Shown one piece after another: positions 6,104 through 8,290 of a stretch of 8,290 nt of DNA. The first letter of the stretch is position 1; each line of letters opens with the position of its first letter. The notes under the pieces are model-generated. The model searched no databases and was not told the DNA's origin. It saw only the letters and a list, made by a program, of their open reading frames with translations. The stretch spans positions 1 to 8,290 of the forward strand of contig JAWHQP010000024.1 of the NCBI GenBank assembly GCA_032586195.1. Direction: 5' to 3'. Origin of the DNA: JAWHQP01 sp032586195 (GTDB lineage Bacteria > Pseudomonadota > Gammaproteobacteria > Enterobacterales > Pasteurellaceae). Position numbers and translations under genes: made by a program.

Positions 6104-6571
6104 ATGTTAAAAGAATCTCTTATTGAAAATAACTCAATTAAATTAAACCAGACCGCCGCCAATTGGCAGGAAGCGATTAAAATCGGCACGGATTTATTGG
6201 TTGAATCGGGTGCTGTGGAACCTCGTTACTATGACACTATCGTCAATATGGTCAAAGAAATGGGCCCGTACATCATTATTGCGCCGGGTCTGGCTATGCC
6301 GCATGCCCGCCCTGAAGACGGTGTAATCAAAACAGCCTTTGCTCTGGTTACGCTGAAAGAGCCGGTAAAATTCGACGGTGAAGATGAGCCGATTTCTATT
6401 CTCCTGACCCTGGCGGGAAGCGATTCCAACCAACATATGGAAGGTATTATGGAAATCACGCAGGCATTTGACGATCCTGACAGTGATGACGGCGTAAATC
6501 TTAAAAAATATTTGGACTGCAATACCAAAGAGGAAGTGTTGGCAGTGCTGGATGCGGCATTAAACGGTTAA
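6104..6571 (+). CDS. ulaC: Ascorbate-specific PTS EIIA component UlaC
   Basis: Cytoplasmic phosphocarrier that takes phosphate from HPr and passes it to the EIIB cysteine of the fused UlaAB. The 155-residue protein (E. coli UlaC, 154) belongs to the mannitol/fructose-type EIIA family. The active histidine is His67 in the motif APGLAMPHARPEDGV (60-74), at almost the same position as His68 of E. coli. Other matching blocks are VEPRYYDTI (38-46) and FALVTLKEPVKF near residues 79-90. AAAGGAG (6091-6097) lies six bases before the ATG. The 56-base gap from ulaAB holds a hairpin but no terminator, so it is cotranscribed. Confidence 0.95.
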   Translation: MLKESLIENNSIKLNQTAANWQEAIKIGTDLLVESGAVEPRYYDTIVNMVKEMGPYIIIAPGLAMPHARPEDGVIKTAFALVTLKEPVKFDGEDEPISILLTLAGSDSNQHMEGIMEITQAFDDPDSDDGVNLKKYLDCNTKEEVLAVLDAALNG

Positions 6572-6589
6572 AAAACTCGCTTTCTTGAC

Positions 6590-6598
6590 ACCGCACTT
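6590..6598 (-). repeat. DNA uptake signal sequence (Haemophilus-type USS)
   Basis: Exact 9-base core AAGTGCGGT on the minus strand, in the ulaC-ulaD spacer, preceded by an A and followed by fairly AT-rich sequence. This core marks DNA taken up by naturally competent members of the Hin subgroup of Pasteurellaceae. It is the only exact copy I found; AGGTGCGGT at 4448-4456 in ulaA differs by one base. Confidence 0.85.
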
Positions 6599-6624
6599 TA
6601 ATAAAAATAACGGAGAACAACAAT

Positions 6625-7302
6625 ATGACTAAACCATTACTTCAAATCGCATTAGATTCATTAACCCTTGAAAAGGCGGTTGCCGATGCAAAACAGGCGG
6701 AAAGCGTCGTCGAAATTATCGAATGCGGCACTATCTTGGCCTGCGCCGAAGGGATGAAAGCGGTTTCTGTCCTGCGCGCGCTGCATCCGAATCACATCAT
6801 CGTATGTGACCTGAAAACCACAGACGGCGGTGCCATTCTTGCCAAAATGGCATTTGAAGCCGGCGCCGACTGGTTAACCGTGTCAGCTGCCGCTCACCCG
6901 GCGACTAAAGCCGCCTGTAAAAAAGTGGCGGATGATTTCAATGCGGCGCATCCCGAATTAAAGGTGAAAAAAGAGATCCAAATCGAAATCTACGGTAACT
7001 GGACTGTGGAAAAAGACGCGAAAGAATGGGTGGAACTAGGGGTAAAACAAGCCATCTATCACCGTTCGCGCGATGCTGAACTGGCGGGTAAAGGCTGGAC
7101 ACCCGAAGACGTTGAACTAATGAAACAACTTTCGGCATTAGGCTTGGAACTTTCCATTACGGGCGGTATTGTGCCTGAACAAATCCATCTGTTCAAAGAA
7201 ATCAGAAACGCCAAAGCCTTTATTGCGGGCCGCGCATTAGTGGGTGAAAACGGTAAAGCCACCGCAGAGGCTATTCGGGCGGAAATCGATAAATATTGGT
7301 AG
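6625..7302 (+). CDS. ulaD: 3-keto-L-gulonate-6-phosphate decarboxylase UlaD
   Basis: Cytoplasmic Mg-dependent enzyme that decarboxylates 3-keto-L-gulonate 6-phosphate to L-xylulose 5-phosphate. The 225-residue protein is an OMP-decarboxylase-superfamily TIM barrel. The catalytic set is complete: Asp11 (LQIALD), Glu33 (IIECGT), the D-x-K-x-x-D motif Asp62-Lys64-Asp67, and His146/Arg149 in IYHRSRDAE. The phosphate-binding segments SITGG (177-181) and IAGRAL (200-205) follow. It exceeds E. coli UlaD (216) by about nine residues, mostly an insertion around 107-118; from memory the Haemophilus influenzae homologue has the same insertion. GGAG (6612-6615) precedes the ATG by nine bases. The related hexulose-phosphate synthase has the same fold; context and sequence favour UlaD. 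Last gene of its operon. Confidence 0.96.
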   Translation: MTKPLLQIALDSLTLEKAVADAKQAESVVEIIECGTILACAEGMKAVSVLRALHPNHIIVCDLKTTDGGAILAKMAFEAGADWLTVSAAAHPATKAACKKVADDFNAAHPELKVKKEIQIEIYGNWTVEKDAKEWVELGVKQAIYHRSRDAELAGKGWTPEDVELMKQLSALGLELSITGGIVPEQIHLFKEIRNAKAFIAGRALVGENGKATAEAIRAEIDKYW

Positions 7303-7329
7303 TCTCAATCAGGGTTAGATTGTTTTTCA

Positions 7330-7364
7330 AGGGCCAAGTGACGTATCGTCGCTTGGTCCTTTTT
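7330..7364 (+). terminator. Rho-independent terminator of the ulaABCD operon
   Basis: A 13-bp stem (7330-7342 with 7348-7360, two G-T wobbles) with loop GTATC and a following T-run (7360-7364). It starts 27 bases after the ulaD stop. Confidence 0.92.
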
Positions 7365-7386
7365 ACTTATCTTGAAAATAAATAAA

Positions 7387-7465
7387 GGGGCACTCCTAGA
7401 TAACTAACATGCTCTAGGATAGTACTTATGAGAAAAAGTCGATTAAGTTGGTATAACAATATACA
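7387..7465 (+). mobile_element. Remnant of the left end of an IS1016-type (IS1595 family) insertion sequence
   Basis: GGGGCACTCCTAG (7387-7399) resembles the GGGG-starting terminal repeat of IS1016-like elements. An inverted repeat TCCTAGA/TCTAGGA (7394-7400, 7413-7419) and then ATG at 7428 follow; its first codons read MRKSRLSWY, which I recognise as the start of IS1016-type transposases. The similarity is lost within a few codons (an apparent one-base loss near 7453-7456 would continue it briefly), and the frame runs into unrelated sequence to a TAA at 7524-7526. No matching right end is visible, so only the first 70-80 bases survive. Confidence 0.65.
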
Positions 7466-7492
7466 AGTGATTTTTTCACTCTGTTTTAAGAT

Positions 7493-7514
7493 AAAAAAAC
7501 CAACTATTCTTTGG
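7493..7514 (-). terminator. Weak terminator-like hairpin after the broken minus-strand gene
   Basis: On the minus strand CCAA-AGAATAG-TTGG (7514-7500) is followed by seven T (7499-7493). The stem is only 4 bp. The stop codon of the broken gene lies in the loop. Plausible as the original 3' end but weak. Confidence 0.3.
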
Positions 7515-7916
7515 GACATATATGAGTAAATTTGCTTTGGTTGTACTGTATTCTTACAATATTTTCCCCGTTTATATGTCCCTGCAAAGGTAAATTACTA
7601 TTTTTTGAAATTAAATCAAAATCAGCAAATTTATTAGTAATATAGTATTTACTTGTAGTACAATCAATAATGAAATATATTTCAATTTTATTATTTAACG
7701 AGATGGCTGTATCATAAATAAAAGTTTTATTTAGATAATGAACTAATGTGAGCGATAGTTTCTACAGACACATTTAAATTATATATATCTAGGATTAAAT
7801 ATTGGTTTATCTATACATATATAACTAACAATAATCCCAGAATAAAACTAATTATGTTTTAATATTACAATGCAATATAATGTAAAAACCGAGATAATTA
7901 ATATAAATTTCTTCAT
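7504..7916 (-). pseudogene. Broken small gene, possibly an immunity gene
   Basis: Three pieces of apparently coding sequence lie in succession in shifting frames. The first starts at an ATG (7916) and encodes a lysine-plus-hydrophobic leader, MKKFILIISVFTLYCIVI, stopping after 22 codons. The second (7849-7727, interrupted by TAG at 7811) gives SFILGLLLVIYV and then INQYLILDIYNLNVSVE onward. The third is an 85-codon stretch (7761-7504) without an ATG, including KTFIYDTAI, IEIYFIIDC, YITNKFADFDLISKN and ENIVRIQYN, ending at TAG. Together they suggest a protein of roughly 120-130 residues with a signal peptide or membrane anchor. I do not recognise the family. Its place directly downstream of a VgrG/effector remnant is where immunity genes usually sit; that role is inference. 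Confidence 0.5.
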
Positions 7917-7945
7917 TTTTTATTTACCGGCATTATAATTTCCAT

Positions 7946-8194
7946 CTATATATCTACTTCCCAAGTTTCCTCAATGTCATAAGGCACTCCAAAGAGATCC
8001 CAGCTACCATCTATCATATTAAAAGTATCATAATGATCTTCAAATCTGTCAGAATAATAATATTTAATTTTTCCTTTAACATAAAAAGTTCCATCTCCAT
8101 TGTCTTTTTTAGTACCTATAAATTCACCCGATAATTTTCCACTACCCATTGCCCAAACACCTTTGGTTATTTTTGACATGATTACTCTGGTCAT
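7946..8194 (-). pseudogene. 82-codon ORF: probable chimera carrying the C-terminus of an unknown, possibly effector, protein
   Basis: The open frame encodes 82 residues, but its first dozen or so codons (MTRVIMSKITK) overlap the vgrG sequence in a different frame and are preceded directly by a TGA. The remaining part, about 70 residues from GVWAMGSGK to the end, looks like the end of a larger protein: SGEFIGTKKDNGDGTFYVKG, then KIKYYYSDRFEDHYDTFN and a tail rich in Asp, Trp and aromatic residues (DGSWDLFGVPYDIEETW). I do not recognise the family; the position behind vgrG suggests a type VI effector C-terminus. AT-rich like the next region and unlike the ula genes. An upstream AAGG gives a poor ribosome binding site. 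Expression as a small protein cannot be excluded. Confidence 0.5.
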
Positions 8195-8290
8195 TCAACA
8201 CCTTGGTATTCATGTCTTTCTGTGCTTGAAAGTCAAGACGTTGATGGTTGGTCGCGTCGTCCATTATCATGCCGTTATAACCACCGTCCT
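8142..8290 (-). pseudogene. vgrG: 3' end of a truncated vgrG (type VI secretion spike protein)
   Basis: A minus-strand frame enters from the right edge at 8288 and stays open for 48 codons to a TAG at 8144-8142. It reads DGGYNGMIMDDATNHQRLDF, then QAQKDMNTKVLNDQSNHVKNNQ, the characteristic gp5-like region after the VgrG core, where HAQKDMNT-like and ND/NN-Q repeats begin the beta-helix. Normal VgrG proteins continue well beyond this point; here the frame changes at about 8163 to RCLGNG and stops. The sequence in the other frame then continues as the unknown C-terminal fragment. I infer a deletion or recombination that joined the two out of frame. The 5' part lies outside the window, so its state is unknown. 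Confidence 0.75.

Noticed and set aside
7428..7526. 33-codon plus-strand ORF beginning MRKSRLSWY as a functional small gene
   Set aside because: Only the first codons match a transposase; the rest overlaps the broken minus-strand gene and has no coding character.
7513..7663. Several 7-10 bp inverted repeats (GGGACATATA/TATATGTCCC, TAAATTTGCT/AGCAAATTTA, TTGTACT/AGTACAA)
   Set aside because: The pairs cross each other rather than nest, and they fall within the coding remnant on the minus strand; in such AT-rich DNA they are probably accidental.
1..8290. CRISPR array, tRNA or rRNA genes, prophage attachment sites
   Set aside because: No regularly spaced repeats, cloverleaf structures or flanking direct repeats were seen on either strand.

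Overview
The window is a complete L-ascorbate (vitamin C) utilisation locus, ula, from a member of the Pasteurellaceae, followed by a strip of decayed accessory DNA. The family assignment rests on three things: an exact Haemophilus-type DNA uptake signal (AAGTGCGGT, read on the minus strand at 6590-6598); a UlaD that carries the extra central residues I recall from the Haemophilus protein; and the moderately AT-rich base composition. The genus cannot be fixed from the sequence alone.

Layout. Positions 1-149 hold no gene I recognise, only competing short stem-loops. A strong Rho-independent terminator (151-181) ends a minus-strand operon read ulaG (3743-2652), ulaR (2552-1806), ulaE (1786-926), ulaF (929-210). 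Positions 3744-4208 form a 465-bp divergent control region with two CRP sites, one for each side. On the plus strand lie ulaA-ulaB fused in one gene (4209-6047), ulaC (6104-6571) and ulaD (6625-7302), closed by a strong terminator (7330-7364).

How it works together. The UlaAB permease and UlaC take up L-ascorbate and phosphorylate it to L-ascorbate 6-phosphate. UlaG opens the lactone to 3-keto-L-gulonate 6-phosphate, UlaD decarboxylates this to L-xylulose 5-phosphate, UlaE converts it to L-ribulose 5-phosphate and UlaF to D-xylulose 5-phosphate for the pentose phosphate pathway. UlaR is the DeoR-type repressor. Every step is present and every catalytic residue I checked is kept. Compared with Escherichia coli, where ulaABCDEF is one operon and ulaG stands divergent, here ulaE and ulaF sit behind ulaG and ulaR on the opposite strand.

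Right end (7365-8290). After ulaD the sequence becomes very AT-rich and holds only broken genes: the first few dozen bases of an IS1016-type (IS1595 family) insertion sequence; a small minus-strand gene broken by frameshifts and stops (7504-7916), possibly an immunity gene; the C-terminal part of an unrecognised protein, possibly a toxin (7946 to about 8160); and the end of a type VI secretion VgrG reading frame that enters from the right edge and stops at 8142. The 82-codon open reading frame at 7946-8194 is best read as a chimera, beginning in out-of-frame vgrG sequence. I read this strip as the remains of a VgrG/effector/immunity module. It is the least ordinary part of the window.
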